Part shown: positions 1 to 8,888 of the stretch, piece after piece | Layout: the number at the start of each line of letters is the position of its first letter | Numbering within the stretch: position 1 is the first letter of the stretch | Assembly (NCBI RefSeq): GCF_031195445.1 | Contig: NZ_CP133480.1 | Location: 1,350,001-1,414,000, forward strand | Length of the DNA stretch: 64,000 bases | From: Acuticoccus sp. MNP-M23 | GTDB taxonomy: Bacteria > Pseudomonadota > Alphaproteobacteria > Rhizobiales > Amorphaceae | Direction: 5' to 3' | Program-made: the position numbers and the translations under genes | The notes under the pieces: generated by a model | What the model was told of the DNA's origin: nothing | The model's database searches: none | Seen by the model: only the letters and a program-made list of their open reading frames with translations

Positions 1-387
1 CAGGCGAGCCTGCCATGACGCGGCCTCGGGCAGCGGAAAGCCCTTGGCCCAGCCAAGGTCGAAATAGCCGCCATGGTCGTGAAGGAGGAGTATCGCGCGG
101 CTGGGGGCGGTTCCCGCCAGCGTCAGCACAGCGCCGGCAGCCTCTCCGCCATGGGAAAATGTTGCGCGAAGGGGCGTCCGTCTGAACCTGCCGAGATCGG
201 CCGGGGTTCCTGCCGCCACCGTGGCCTCGGTTCGCGCGGGGGCTACGGCCGCCTCATACAAGGCAAGGGCGGACGCCCGCCACGCGCCGTAATCTCCCGC
301 CGCGGCGCCGAAGCTTGCGAACGGGGCGGCAGCGCCGAGGCGGTTGCGGACAAACGCCGGCAAGGTGCCCTCCCCCGCTTCGCTCAT
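1..387 (-). CDS. Alpha/beta hydrolase (dienelactone-hydrolase-like), partial
   Basis: Reading leftward from ATG 387 gives 129 codons with no stop, so the gene runs off the left edge. The visible N-terminal part contains ILLLHDHGGYFDLGW near residues 107-121, which looks like the beta-strand plus oxyanion-hole HGG region of alpha/beta hydrolases that act on esters or lactones. The nucleophile elbow would lie outside the window. The start overlaps the stop of the upstream enolase gene (ATGA), so it is the last visible gene of the sugar-acid operon. The family call rests on one motif and the context, so substrate is unknown. Confidence 0.6.
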   Translation of the reverse strand, partial: MSEAGEGTLPAFVRNRLGAAAPFASFGAAAGDYGAWRASALALYEAAVAPARTEATVAAGTPADLGRFRRTPLRATFSHGGEAAGAVLTLAGTAPSRAILLLHDHGGYFDLGWAKGFPLPEAASWQARL

Positions 388-1523
388 GGGTACGCGGTGG
401 ACCCGTCCGGCTTGACCTCCACCTTGCGCTCCCAGTGGATGTAGTCGTCCACCTTCAGCGCATCGGTGTCGATTTCCATCCCCCAGCCGGGACGATCGGG
501 GCGCAAATCCAGATATCCGTCCTTCGGCAGATACTGGTCCACCGCCCACGGGGCATTGCGCGCCACCTTGTATTCCAGGATGCGGAAGTTGGTGCAGGCG
601 GCGGAGAAATGCAGATTATGCGCCGTCGCCAGCGGACCCATGGGGTTGTGCGGCGCGACGGTGACAAAGTGAGCGCTGGCAATGTCGGCGATCTTCTTCA
701 TCTCGGTCATGCCGCCCACCACCGCAATGTCGGGCTGGATGATGTCCGCCCCGCCAGCCTGCAGCAGCGCCAGAAATTCCCAGCGGTTGTAGAGGCTTTC
801 CCCAGTGGCGAGCGGCACCGTCATCTGCGCGCGCAGACGGCCCCAGGCCGCCATGTGCTCGGGCCGCAGCGGCTCCTCGAAAAAATAGGGATCGTGCGGG
901 GCCAGCGCCTCGGCAAGCTGGATCGCCTTGATCGGCTCGTCGATCCGGGCATGGGCGTCGAACGCCAGCTCGAAGTGGGAGGGGAGCCTGGCGCGCATCT
1001 CGCCGAACCATTTGCCGGCGGCGGCGCACATTTCGCCCCAGCGGCCAACGTGAAGGTTGGTGCGGTAGGGGGAGAGCTTGAAGCAGGTAAAGCCGAACTC
1101 CTCGTGGAGTGCCATCACCTGGCGGACGGCCTCATCGGTTTCAGGCGCGGTGTAGACGCCGCAATAGACGCGGATGCGGTCGCGCACATGGCCGCCGAGG
1201 AGCTGGTAGACCGGAACGCCCAGCGCCTTAGCCGAAATGTCCCACAGCGCATGGTCGATGGCGGCAATGGCGGCAAGGCCGAGCGCACCCGGCGGAAAGC
1301 GTGTCTGCTGCAGGAGCTTCTGGTGAATATAGGAGATCCGGCGCGGGTCGTCTCCGGCGAACTGGGTCAGCAGGAATTCCAGCAGCGGCGGATAGGCCTT
1401 GTCGGGGCCGTGATTGTAGGTCTCGCCCCAGCCGGTGATGCCGGCGTCGGTGTCGATGGCAACGAGAAGCCGCGGGCGGTCGTCCACCCGCTGCATGAAG
1501 GTGCGCAGGCCGGTGATCTTCAT
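384..1523 (-). CDS. Mandelate racemase/muconate lactonizing family dehydratase, galactonate-dehydratase-like
   Basis: This 379-residue enolase-superfamily enzyme should dehydrate an aldonic or similar sugar acid to a 2-keto-3-deoxy acid in the cytoplasm. An N-terminal capping domain is followed by a barrel with AFDAH (D189, H191), FFEEP (E216/E217), TGES (E242) and APHNPMGP (H292). The Asp-x-His pair plus the late His is the arrangement known from D-galactonate dehydratase, rather than the KxK motif of mandelate racemase. It overlaps both neighbours by ATGA junctions and follows a UxuA-like dehydratase, so two acid-sugar dehydratases sit in one operon behind an ABC importer. The exact substrate cannot be read from sequence. 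Confidence 0.82.
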   Translation of the reverse strand: MKITGLRTFMQRVDDRPRLLVAIDTDAGITGWGETYNHGPDKAYPPLLEFLLTQFAGDDPRRISYIHQKLLQQTRFPPGALGLAAIAAIDHALWDISAKALGVPVYQLLGGHVRDRIRVYCGVYTAPETDEAVRQVMALHEEFGFTCFKLSPYRTNLHVGRWGEMCAAAGKWFGEMRARLPSHFELAFDAHARIDEPIKAIQLAEALAPHDPYFFEEPLRPEHMAAWGRLRAQMTVPLATGESLYNRWEFLALLQAGGADIIQPDIAVVGGMTEMKKIADIASAHFVTVAPHNPMGPLATAHNLHFSAACTNFRILEYKVARNAPWAVDQYLPKDGYLDLRPDRPGWGMEIDTDALKVDDYIHWERKVEVKPDGSTAYP

Positions 1524-2503
1524 CGGGCCGCCCCGGCGCGGATCATCTGGAGACCGGCAGCGATGTAGCCGTAGCAGAAGGCAAAGCCGACATTTTGCGG
1601 ATCGTTGCCCGAAACGGTGGGCACATGGTCCGGCATCAGCATGTGCTGGTAGCCGAGGTCATGGTAGAGGCGCAGGGATTCGATCATGTCCATGTCGCCC
1701 TCGTCGGGGAACGTCTCCATGAAGGAGAGTTTGCCGCCCGCAATGTTGCGGAAATGGACGTTGAAGATCTTGTCGCGGCTGCCGAACCAGCGGATCACGT
1801 CCGCGATTTCCTCGCGCGGGTTGTCCAGCATCTCGCCGACTGTGCCCTGGCAGAAGTTGAGGCCGTGGTATGGGCTCTCGCGCATCTGCACGAACTTTTT
1901 CAGCCCTTCGACGGTGCCGAGCACCCGCGTGACACCCTTGTAGCCCGGCGGGGTGTAGGGGTCGTGCGGGTGGCAGGCGAGGCGGACCTTGTTGGCCTCC
2001 GCCACCGGCACCACGCGTTCCAGAAAATAGTCGATCCGCGCCCAGTTCTCGTCCTCGGAGAGGACGCCGGCGCGGCCGGGGGCGGCGTTCTGGTCGATCC
2101 TGTCCCAGCGGAAGGCGGCGTTCATGGAGCCGCCGCGGCCCGGCTCATCGGGCGTGCGGGGAATGCCGATGATGTTCATGTTGTACTTCGCCGCCGGGAT
2201 GCCGACCGCGGCGAGGTTCTCGATCAGCGTGCAGATCGAGTCGATCTGCCGGTCGCGATCCGGGCCTGCGGTCAGGATGTCGGGGCTCTGGCTCTCTTCG
2301 ATCGGGCGGGAGGCGAGCGGGAGCTGCACCATGTCCAGCACCAGGCCGAGGGACTCGATGTGGTCGCGGTGCTTTTCAAGGTCCGCGCGGATCCAGTCGT
2401 GCGGGCTGCCGGGGGGATCGGCGTTGACGTGGGTGACGCCAAGCTGCGCCATGATGCGATAGTCGTCGTCGTTGCGGGCGGCGATCTGCGTGCCGAGCTT
2501 CAA
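1520..2503 (-). CDS. Mannonate dehydratase (UxuA)-like TIM-barrel enzyme
   Basis: The 327-residue product has the hallmarks of the UxuA family: ACHPHDP, NFCQGTVGE, VHFRNI and MPDHVP, which supply metal-binding His/Cys/Asp residues in a TIM barrel. UxuA dehydrates D-mannonate to 2-keto-3-deoxygluconate in uronate breakdown. It is shorter than the roughly 395-residue E. coli enzyme, as is common in a family branch that may act on related acids. It lies 42 nt after the ATPase gene and overlaps the enolase gene by ATGA, so it is probably cotranscribed with the importer. Confidence 0.8.
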   Translation of the reverse strand: MKLGTQIAARNDDDYRIMAQLGVTHVNADPPGSPHDWIRADLEKHRDHIESLGLVLDMVQLPLASRPIEESQSPDILTAGPDRDRQIDSICTLIENLAAVGIPAAKYNMNIIGIPRTPDEPGRGGSMNAAFRWDRIDQNAAPGRAGVLSEDENWARIDYFLERVVPVAEANKVRLACHPHDPYTPPGYKGVTRVLGTVEGLKKFVQMRESPYHGLNFCQGTVGEMLDNPREEIADVIRWFGSRDKIFNVHFRNIAGGKLSFMETFPDEGDMDMIESLRLYHDLGYQHMLMPDHVPTVSGNDPQNVGFAFCYGYIAAGLQMIRAGAAR

Positions 2504-2545
2504 GGGACGTGTCCTCGTTATTGGCCGCGCTCTTCGCGGCAGGTT

Positions 2546-4330
2546 CTATTCTGCGGCGGGGGCGTAACGGGTGCGCTGGGCAATGCGGCGGCGGCTGGGG
2601 TCATCGCCCGGAACCGCCGATAGCAGCGCCTTGGTGTAGGGATGGGTGGGGTTGTCGCACACCGCGTCGGCATCGCCGGTCTCGACCAGCTTGCCGCGGT
2701 ACATCACGCCCACCCGGTCGCAGAAATAGCGGATGACCGCGATGTCGTGGCTGATGAACAGGAACGACAGGCCAAGCTCCTTCTGAAGCTCGATCAGAAG
2801 GTCCAGCACCTGGGTGCGGACCGACACGTCGAGCGCGGAGGTCGCCTCGTCGGCAATCACGATGCGCGGGTCGACCGCTATGGCGCGCGCGATGCCGACC
2901 CTCTGGCGCTGACCGCCCGAAAAGGCGTGTGGGTAACGCTCCATCGCCTCGGTCGGCAGGCCGACGCGGGTGAGAAGGTCCGCCACCCGGTCCTGAAGCT
3001 CCGAGCCCGATGCGACGCCATTGACGATCAGCGGCTCGGCGATGATCTGCGAGATGGTCATCCGCGGATTGAGGGACGCGAACGGGTCCTGGAAGATCAT
3101 CCGGATTTCGCGGCGGTACTGCTTGAGGTCGCCCGCCGGAAGCGACGCGAGGTCGACCTCGCTGCCCTCCTTGGTGTGGTAGATCACCTTGCCCGAATTG
3201 GGGTCGTAGATGCGTGCGATACAGCGGCCGAGCGTGGTCTTGCCCGAGCCGGATTCGCCGACGATCCCCAGCGCCTCGCCCTCGTGGAGCACCAGCGAGA
3301 CGTCGTCGACAGCCTTCACCGCCTTGGTCTTGCCGCCGAACAGGCCCGCATCCTCGCCGAAGGTGAGGTTGAGGTTTTCGACGCGCAGGATTTCGGCCCG
3401 GCGGTCGAGGTCGCGCGGTTGCTCGCCCTTTTGCGGCGCGCGGCGGCCAAGGCGGGTCACACTGTCGAGAAGGCGCTTGGTGTAGGCCTCCTGCGGGTTG
3501 TTGAAGATGGCCTCCACGGTGCCCTTCTCGACCACTTCGCCAAGGTACATCACCACCACGTCGTGCGCGATTTCGGCGACCACGCCCATGTCGTGGGTGA
3601 TGAACATCACCGCCATGCCGTGGTTGCGCTGAAGGTTGGCGATGAGGTCGAGGATTTCGGCTTGCGTCGTCACGTCGAGCGCGGTGGTCGGCTCGTCGGC
3701 GATCAGCACGGACGGGTTGCAGGCCAGCGCCATTGCGATCATCACGCGCTGCCGCATCCCGCCGGAATATTCGAACGGGTACTTTTTCGCAGCCTCTTCG
3801 GGGCGCGGGATCTCCACCATCGTCAGAAGCTCGATCACCCGGCGGGCAACGTCCTTCTTCGACGCCTTCTCGTGCAGGCGGATGGATTCGGCCACCTGAT
3901 CGCCGATGGTGTGGACCGGCGACAGGGACGACATCGGCTCCTGGAAGATCATAGCGATGTCGCGGCCGCGGATCGCGCGGATCGGTTTGCCGCGCGGGTC
4001 GAGCCTGGCAAGGTCGATAAGGTCTTCGCCGCCGGCGGCCCCGCGGTCGGTGTTGTGGCGATGAAGGATCACTTCGCCGCCGACGATCTGGCCCGGCGGG
4101 TCGACGATCTTCAGGATCGAGCGCGCGGTGACGGACTTGCCGGAGCCGGACTCGCCCACAACGCAGGTGGTCCGCCCGCGGTGGAGCGTGAAGGAGACGT
4201 TCTTGACCGCCTCCAGCATCCGCTTCCTCAGCGGGAATACCGTGTTGAGGTTTTTCACCTCCAGCACGATGTCGCCGGTTTCGGCAGCGGCGCGGGCGGG
4301 CATGGCTGTCAGATTATCGCTCATGGTCAT
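2546..4330 (-). CDS. Dual-domain ABC transporter ATPase, DppD-DppF fusion type
   Basis: The 594-residue cytoplasmic protein contains two complete nucleotide-binding domains. The first has GESGSGKS near residue 58 and a signature SGGMRQRV. The second has GESGSGKT near residue 355 and SGGQRQRV, and each half ends with the oligopeptide-transporter C-terminal segment (NPQEAYTKRLLDSV; NPTHPYTKALLSAVPG). It powers the importer formed by the two upstream permeases and the binding protein. The ATG at 4330 overlaps the permease stop by 1 nt; an ATG two codons later at 4324 is an alternative start. Fusion of DppD and DppF into one chain is common in rhizobial systems. Confidence 0.93.
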   Translation of the reverse strand: MTMSDNLTAMPARAAAETGDIVLEVKNLNTVFPLRKRMLEAVKNVSFTLHRGRTTCVVGESGSGKSVTARSILKIVDPPGQIVGGEVILHRHNTDRGAAGGEDLIDLARLDPRGKPIRAIRGRDIAMIFQEPMSSLSPVHTIGDQVAESIRLHEKASKKDVARRVIELLTMVEIPRPEEAAKKYPFEYSGGMRQRVMIAMALACNPSVLIADEPTTALDVTTQAEILDLIANLQRNHGMAVMFITHDMGVVAEIAHDVVVMYLGEVVEKGTVEAIFNNPQEAYTKRLLDSVTRLGRRAPQKGEQPRDLDRRAEILRVENLNLTFGEDAGLFGGKTKAVKAVDDVSLVLHEGEALGIVGESGSGKTTLGRCIARIYDPNSGKVIYHTKEGSEVDLASLPAGDLKQYRREIRMIFQDPFASLNPRMTISQIIAEPLIVNGVASGSELQDRVADLLTRVGLPTEAMERYPHAFSGGQRQRVGIARAIAVDPRIVIADEATSALDVSVRTQVLDLLIELQKELGLSFLFISHDIAVIRYFCDRVGVMYRGKLVETGDADAVCDNPTHPYTKALLSAVPGDDPSRRRIAQRTRYAPAAE

Positions 4331-5478
4331 CAGCGCGCGTAGGGGTCGGCCGCATCACGCAGACCGTCGCCAAGGAAGTTGAGGCAGAGCACCGCCAGGA
4401 TCACGAACCCGCCCGGAATGAAGAGCCAGGGCGCTGCCGCAATGGACCGCACATTCTGCGCCTCCTTCAGGAGAACGCCCCACGAGATGGCAGGCGGCTG
4501 GAGCCCCAGCCCGAGGAAGGAGAGGCTTGTTTCGGCAAGGATCATCAAGGGCACGGCAAGGGTGACGGAGGCGATGATGTGGCTGGTCAGCGCCGGCATC
4601 ATATGGCGAAAGATGACGCGCTTTTCGGATGCCCCATCGAGCCGGGCGGCGACCACATAGTCCTCCGCGCGCAGCGACAGGAAACGGCCGCGCACCACGC
4701 GGGCAAGCTCGGTCCACCCCACCAGCGACACGATGGTGGTGATGACGAAATATTGCAGCAGCATCGGCCAGTCCTTGGGGACGGCAGCCGCCAGCGCCAG
4801 CCAGATCGGAATCGTCGGCAGCGACAGGGTGAACTCCACCAGCCGCTGGATGAACGCATCCACCTTGCCGCCATAATAGCCGGACAGCCCGCCGAGAATG
4901 AGGCCGAGGACGAGGCTGATCATCACGCCGACGAGGCCGATCGTCATCGAGACGCGGGTGGCGTAGACGGTGCGGCTGAACAGGTCGCGGCCCAGCCGGT
5001 CGGAGCCGAAGACATAAAAGCGCTCCCGCGGCTTTTCGGGCGCCAGCAGATGGCGATCCCACGGGATCAGGCCGAGAAGTTCATACGGCTCGCCCTTGCC
5101 GAAGAAGCGTAGGTAAATCCTCTCGTCCGTCGCCTCGTATGTCTGCGCCAGGCTGATCGGGTCGCGCGACACCTTCACCTTCGGCACCCAGGGGCGGAAG
5201 GCGAACCCATCCGACATGTCGATCAGGCGCACCATCTGCGGCGGATGGTAGACCGCGCGGCGGTTGGTATCGGTCGGCGAGAACGGCGCCACGAACTCGG
5301 CAAAGAAGCCGATGAGGTAGAGCAGCAGCACGATGGCGAGCCCGAACATGGCAAGCTTGTGCCGGCGGAACGACCACCAGGTGAGCTGCCACTGGGACGC
5401 AACGTCGAACCTTGTGGAGGCTGCGACCGGGGCCGCCGGCTGGGCGCCTGCGGGCGGGGCGGTGTCGATGGATGTCAT
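4330..5478 (-). CDS. ABC transporter permease, DppC/OppC family with long insert
   Basis: This 382-residue inner-membrane permease has the EAA-type loop of the family (GASEKRVIFRHMMPALTSHII) and ends GDGLRDAADPYAR, as DppC proteins do. An insert of about 100 residues lies between the first membrane helix (near residue 48) and the second (near residue 170). Such an insert is seen in the AgpC-like group that serves alpha-galactoside and oligosaccharide uptake; that link is an inference. It starts 10 nt after the first permease gene and touches the ATPase gene. Confidence 0.92.
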   Translation of the reverse strand: MTSIDTAPPAGAQPAAPVAASTRFDVASQWQLTWWSFRRHKLAMFGLAIVLLLYLIGFFAEFVAPFSPTDTNRRAVYHPPQMVRLIDMSDGFAFRPWVPKVKVSRDPISLAQTYEATDERIYLRFFGKGEPYELLGLIPWDRHLLAPEKPRERFYVFGSDRLGRDLFSRTVYATRVSMTIGLVGVMISLVLGLILGGLSGYYGGKVDAFIQRLVEFTLSLPTIPIWLALAAAVPKDWPMLLQYFVITTIVSLVGWTELARVVRGRFLSLRAEDYVVAARLDGASEKRVIFRHMMPALTSHIIASVTLAVPLMILAETSLSFLGLGLQPPAISWGVLLKEAQNVRSIAAAPWLFIPGGFVILAVLCLNFLGDGLRDAADPYAR

Positions 5479-5488
5479 CTCCGCATCC

Positions 5489-6475
5489 TCAGCTGTAACG
5501 CACGCGCGGATCGAGCAGCGCGAGCAGGATGTCGGAAACCAGCATGCCGAGCACGGTGAGCGAGCAGAGCAGCATCACGAACGCGCCGGCAAGGTACATG
5601 TCCTGGCTGAGCAGCGCCTGCAGCATCAGCGGGCCGGCGAGCGGCAGATTGAGCACGATTGCGGTGATGACAGCGCCCGAGACAAGCTGCGGCAGCAGCC
5701 AGCCGATGGTGGAGATGAACGGGTTGAGCGCCACCCGCACCGGGTATTTGAGGATGAGCCGCCACTCGCTCATTCCCTTGGCGCGCGCCGTGGTGACGTA
5801 GGCCTTGGGGAGTTCGTCGAGCAGGTTGGCGCGCATGATGCGCACAAGGCTGGCGGTAGAGGCGGTGCCCAGAATGATCATCGGCAGCCACAGGTGGCTC
5901 ATCAGGTCGCCGACCTTGGCGAACGACCAGGGCGCGTTGACGTACTCGTCCGAAAACAGGCCGCCGACATCCGTGCCGAAGTGCACGACGGCGACGTACA
6001 TCAGCACCAGCGCCAGGAGGAAGTTGGGCGTCGCGAGGCCGATGAAGCCGATGAACGTGACCACGTAGTCGCCGACCGAATATTTGCGCACGGCCGAGTA
6101 GATGCCGATGGGGAGCGCGAGGCCCCACGTGAAGACCAGCGTTGCGAACGACAGGAGCAAGGTCAGCGCCATCCGCTCCCAGATGAGGTCGCCGACAGGC
6201 TGCTGCCACTCGAACGAGATGCCGAAATCGCCCTGCAACATCCCCCACACCCATTTGAAATACTGGACATAGAGCGGCTGGTTGAGGCCGTAGCGCTCCT
6301 GCAAATTCTCGATGCGTGCCTGGTCGACGATCTCGCCCTGCTGGGCAAGCGTCGCGATGTAGGTGGTGAGATAGTCGCCCGGAGGCGCCTGGATCAGCAG
6401 AAACGAGACGATGGAGACGGCGAACAGGAACGGGATCGTCCAGAGCAGCCGCTTGAGTATGAACTTGAACAGCAT
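5489..6475 (-). CDS. ABC transporter permease, DppB/OppB family
   Basis: The start at 6475 (MLFKFILKRLLWTIP) has a GGGAG ribosome site 8 nt upstream and gives 328 residues. The frame is open further upstream, but that stretch is arginine/proline-rich and lacks the family N-terminus. The protein has six predicted membrane helices, the EWRLILKYPVRVALNPFI cytoplasmic loop that contacts the ATPase, and the terminal LLDPRVRYS typical of DppB. A GC-rich gap of 159 nt separates it from the binding-protein gene, as is common where binding-protein mRNA is made in excess. Confidence 0.92.
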   Translation of the reverse strand: MLFKFILKRLLWTIPFLFAVSIVSFLLIQAPPGDYLTTYIATLAQQGEIVDQARIENLQERYGLNQPLYVQYFKWVWGMLQGDFGISFEWQQPVGDLIWERMALTLLLSFATLVFTWGLALPIGIYSAVRKYSVGDYVVTFIGFIGLATPNFLLALVLMYVAVVHFGTDVGGLFSDEYVNAPWSFAKVGDLMSHLWLPMIILGTASTASLVRIMRANLLDELPKAYVTTARAKGMSEWRLILKYPVRVALNPFISTIGWLLPQLVSGAVITAIVLNLPLAGPLMLQALLSQDMYLAGAFVMLLCSLTVLGMLVSDILLALLDPRVRYS

Positions 6476-6634
6476 CGCCGCTCGCTCCCGGCTGGGGATG
6501 CCGCGCCCGGCGGCGGCCTGTGGCCGCGCGGGGTCGCGTCGATTGCTCGAAGGTGTCGGTGATGGCGGGCGGAGCTTCTGGCCCCGCCGGCCCTTCAAAG
6601 GGTTGGCGCCGCGGTGGCCGCCGCGCCGGCCGGC

Positions 6635-8572
6635 CTATTTCTCGTAGTAGTAGGTCTGCGGCAGGGTCGGTGCGGGGTTCGGGTACATCCACGAAGCGGG
6701 CATACCGTCCGGCACGTTCTTCAGGTTCTTCGCAACCACGCCGTAGCGGTCCGGCGCGGAGGCAAGGCCGATGACCTCGAACTGGTCGGCGGCTTCGTCG
6801 ATGATCTGCTGGAACACGGCTTGCTGCTCGGCGGGATCGACGGTCTGCTTCCACTGGTCGTAGAGCTTGAGACGCTTCTTCATGCTCTCGCTGGGCTCTT
6901 CGCCCTGCTCGCCGTTAGAGAGGTACCAGTTGGCCCAGGGGATCGCGTACCAGGTGCCCTGCGCGTGCATCGCCACGAAGTCACGCGGGTCGAGCGTGGG
7001 GTCGAGACCGCCGGGCGAGGCCCAGATCAGCATGTCGAAGTCGTTGGCATCGGCGCGCTGGTAGAAGATCGACCGCTCCAGAACGTTGATGGTCATGTCG
7101 ACGCCAACGTCGGCAAGCTGCGCCTTCATCAGCTCCAGGTTATCCGTGAACTCGGGGAAGAGGTTCGGGATCACGTTGATGCCGAAGGCCACGCGTTCGC
7201 CGTCGGGGCGCAGACGAAAGCCGTCACCGTCACGCTCGGTGTAGCCGAGGCCGTCGAGCAGCGCGTTGGCCTTGTCCGGGTCGTAGTCCAGGAACTGGGT
7301 GGCCATCTTCTCGCTGTAGAACTCGTTGTCCTCGTTCGGGCCGGTCTGCCGCGGCTCGATCTGGCCGAAGTAGACGACGTCGATGATCTCCTCGCGGTCG
7401 ATGGCGTGCGAGATTGCCTGGCGGAATTCCTTGTTGCCGATCATCTCGCGCATCGCCGGGTCCTTGTGCGTGATGTTGGGGTAGACCCCCATCACGTTGG
7501 CGAGCGTGTTGACCATGCGGAACATGTCATAGCCGCCCTTCTCCCTGTTCTCGTAGAGAACCGGGCGGTTGGCGACCGCATCGAGGTGGCGGGCCTGCAT
7601 GTCGATCTTGCCGGCCATCGCTTCCAGGAGCAGGCTCTCGGAGTCCTGGTTGATGGTGGACACGATCTCGTCGATGTAGGGGAGCTGGTTGCCCTCCTGA
7701 TCGACCTGCCAGAAGTATGGGTTGCGCTCCATCACGACGCGGGTGGCGCCGCCGGAATAGGCTTCGTCGCCCACAACCCACGGGTCGAGCGTCGGACGCT
7801 CTGCGTTACCCCAGCGGGCCGGGATCTCGATGTCGCCGCACTTGTTGCGGAACAGGGTCGCCCAGGTGTCGGCGTTTTCAGCCTCGATCAGCTCGTCGAT
7901 ATTCTCGTTATATTTGGGGTGGAACTGGCTGCAATAGTGCTTGGCCCACAGGGTCGGCTCCTGCGCCAGCGGGGTCGCAAGCTCGGTCAGGAACTGGCCG
8001 TAGGGTTTGGAGAACGTGATCTTGACGGTGGCGTCGTCGATCTTCTCGGCCGTTGCGGGCGTGCCCTCGGACACGAAACGCGGCGGGGGCGCTGCGTAAA
8101 AATCCTTGTTGGGCAGCAGGTCCTCGAAGAAGAACATGATGTCGTCTGCGGTGAAGGGCTCACCGTCGGACCATTTCATCCCCTTGCGCAGGTGGAAGGT
8201 GAACTCGGTGCCTTCGTCGTTGACGTCCCAGCGCTCTGCCACGTTGGGGACGATCCCCGAAAAGTCGGCAGCCCAGCGGGTCAGTCCCTGCGGGCCGACA
8301 ACGCGCAGAAGGTTGTTGTGGTCGCTGGAGCCGCGCAGGCCGCGCCGCAAGGCACCGCCATAGGTGCCGACACTGAGGGCCTCGACGACTTCGGGCTGTT
8401 CAGGAAGACGTTCTGCGACGGGCGGCAGGTCCATGCCATCCAGCATCGGCGCCTGCTGGTATTCCTGCGCTGACGCCGGACCAGCCAGCAACAGCGCCAC
8501 CGGGATGATCGCCGTCGCCATCTTGCGGCCAGACAGACCGATAGCGCCACGACCCATTGTGAAGGTTCTCAC
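6635..8572 (-). CDS. ABC transporter substrate-binding protein, family 5 (DppA/AgpA-like)
   Basis: The 645-residue periplasmic protein starts with an N-terminal signal region (IIPVALLLAGPASAQ, cleavage after Ala-Gln near residue 36). It contains family-5 features such as FTFHLRKGMKWSDGEPFTAD and NVLERSIFYQRADANDFDM. Its length is above the usual 500-550 residues of dipeptide-binding proteins and matches the oligosaccharide-binding AgpA-like branch. With the downstream sugar-acid dehydratases this suggests uptake of an uronate- or galactoside-containing ligand, which is an inference. It is the first gene of the leftward operon. The second Met (residue 6) is a possible start. Confidence 0.92.
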   Translation of the reverse strand: MRTFTMGRGAIGLSGRKMATAIIPVALLLAGPASAQEYQQAPMLDGMDLPPVAERLPEQPEVVEALSVGTYGGALRRGLRGSSDHNNLLRVVGPQGLTRWAADFSGIVPNVAERWDVNDEGTEFTFHLRKGMKWSDGEPFTADDIMFFFEDLLPNKDFYAAPPPRFVSEGTPATAEKIDDATVKITFSKPYGQFLTELATPLAQEPTLWAKHYCSQFHPKYNENIDELIEAENADTWATLFRNKCGDIEIPARWGNAERPTLDPWVVGDEAYSGGATRVVMERNPYFWQVDQEGNQLPYIDEIVSTINQDSESLLLEAMAGKIDMQARHLDAVANRPVLYENREKGGYDMFRMVNTLANVMGVYPNITHKDPAMREMIGNKEFRQAISHAIDREEIIDVVYFGQIEPRQTGPNEDNEFYSEKMATQFLDYDPDKANALLDGLGYTERDGDGFRLRPDGERVAFGINVIPNLFPEFTDNLELMKAQLADVGVDMTINVLERSIFYQRADANDFDMLIWASPGGLDPTLDPRDFVAMHAQGTWYAIPWANWYLSNGEQGEEPSESMKKRLKLYDQWKQTVDPAEQQAVFQQIIDEAADQFEVIGLASAPDRYGVVAKNLKNVPDGMPASWMYPNPAPTLPQTYYYEK

Positions 8573-8656
8573 GCGTTTCTCCCCTTTATATCAAGCCGCC
8601 TTTTATGCGGTCATTAGAGCAGAGCCTGACTGAGACGACTGCGGGGGTCAACATCC

Positions 8657-8743
8657 AATTCATCATATAGCTGACCAGAACGTCGCATTGCTGGCGCTGC
8701 CTGACTGGTTGTTCTTGCACCACGGCCCGCAAAATCATCATAT
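8657..8743. promoter_or_regulatory. Pair of 12-base direct repeats, possible operator
   Basis: AATTCATCATAT (8657-8668) and AAATCATCATAT (8732-8743) match at 11 of 12 bases and lie 75 nt apart, in an AT-rich patch of an otherwise GC-rich region. They sit 85-170 nt upstream of the importer binding-protein start (8572, leftward). A regulator such as a GntR or LacI-type protein could bind both and loop the DNA, but no regulator gene is encoded beside the operon inside the window. Confidence 0.35.
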
Positions 8744-8845
8744 CAATATGCCGGCCTCTGCAGAGGCAGACACTCCGGTCCGGCCGCGACCGGTGCGACG
8801 GCCGAACGCCACCCGGTTGCCGGAAAGCCATGACCGGTTCATCCA

Positions 8846-8860
8846 TGGCATCGGCCTTGC
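8846..8860 (+). promoter_or_regulatory. Sigma-54-like -24/-12 promoter of atzG-atzE operon
   Basis: TGGCATCGGCCTTGC matches the consensus TGGCAC-N5-TTGC with one mismatch and has the required spacing between the GG and GC dinucleotides. It lies 28 nt before the atzG-like start, which leaves room for a transcription start near 8872 and an AGGAG ribosome site at 8879-8883. Control by RpoN and an NtrC-type activator would fit a nitrogen-scavenging operon. No activator site was identified. Confidence 0.55.
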
Positions 8861-8888
8861 CTTCCCCCTTGCGGCACAGGAGACCGAA

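Larger units (their letters stand above)
8573..8888. other. Divergent intergenic region between sugar-acid importer and atzG-like operon
   Basis: This stretch of 316 bases holds the promoters of two divergent operons and no convincing gene. An upstream in-frame extension of the atzG-like ORF exists but lacks family similarity. It contains a sigma-54-like element close to atzG and two copies of a 12-base motif, AAWTCATCATAT, at 8657-8668 and 8732-8743. Confidence 0.7.

Noticed and set aside
8688-8888. An N-terminal extension of the AtzG-like protein
   Set aside because: The extension would contain the sigma-54 element and has no family similarity; the start at 8889 has a good ribosome site.
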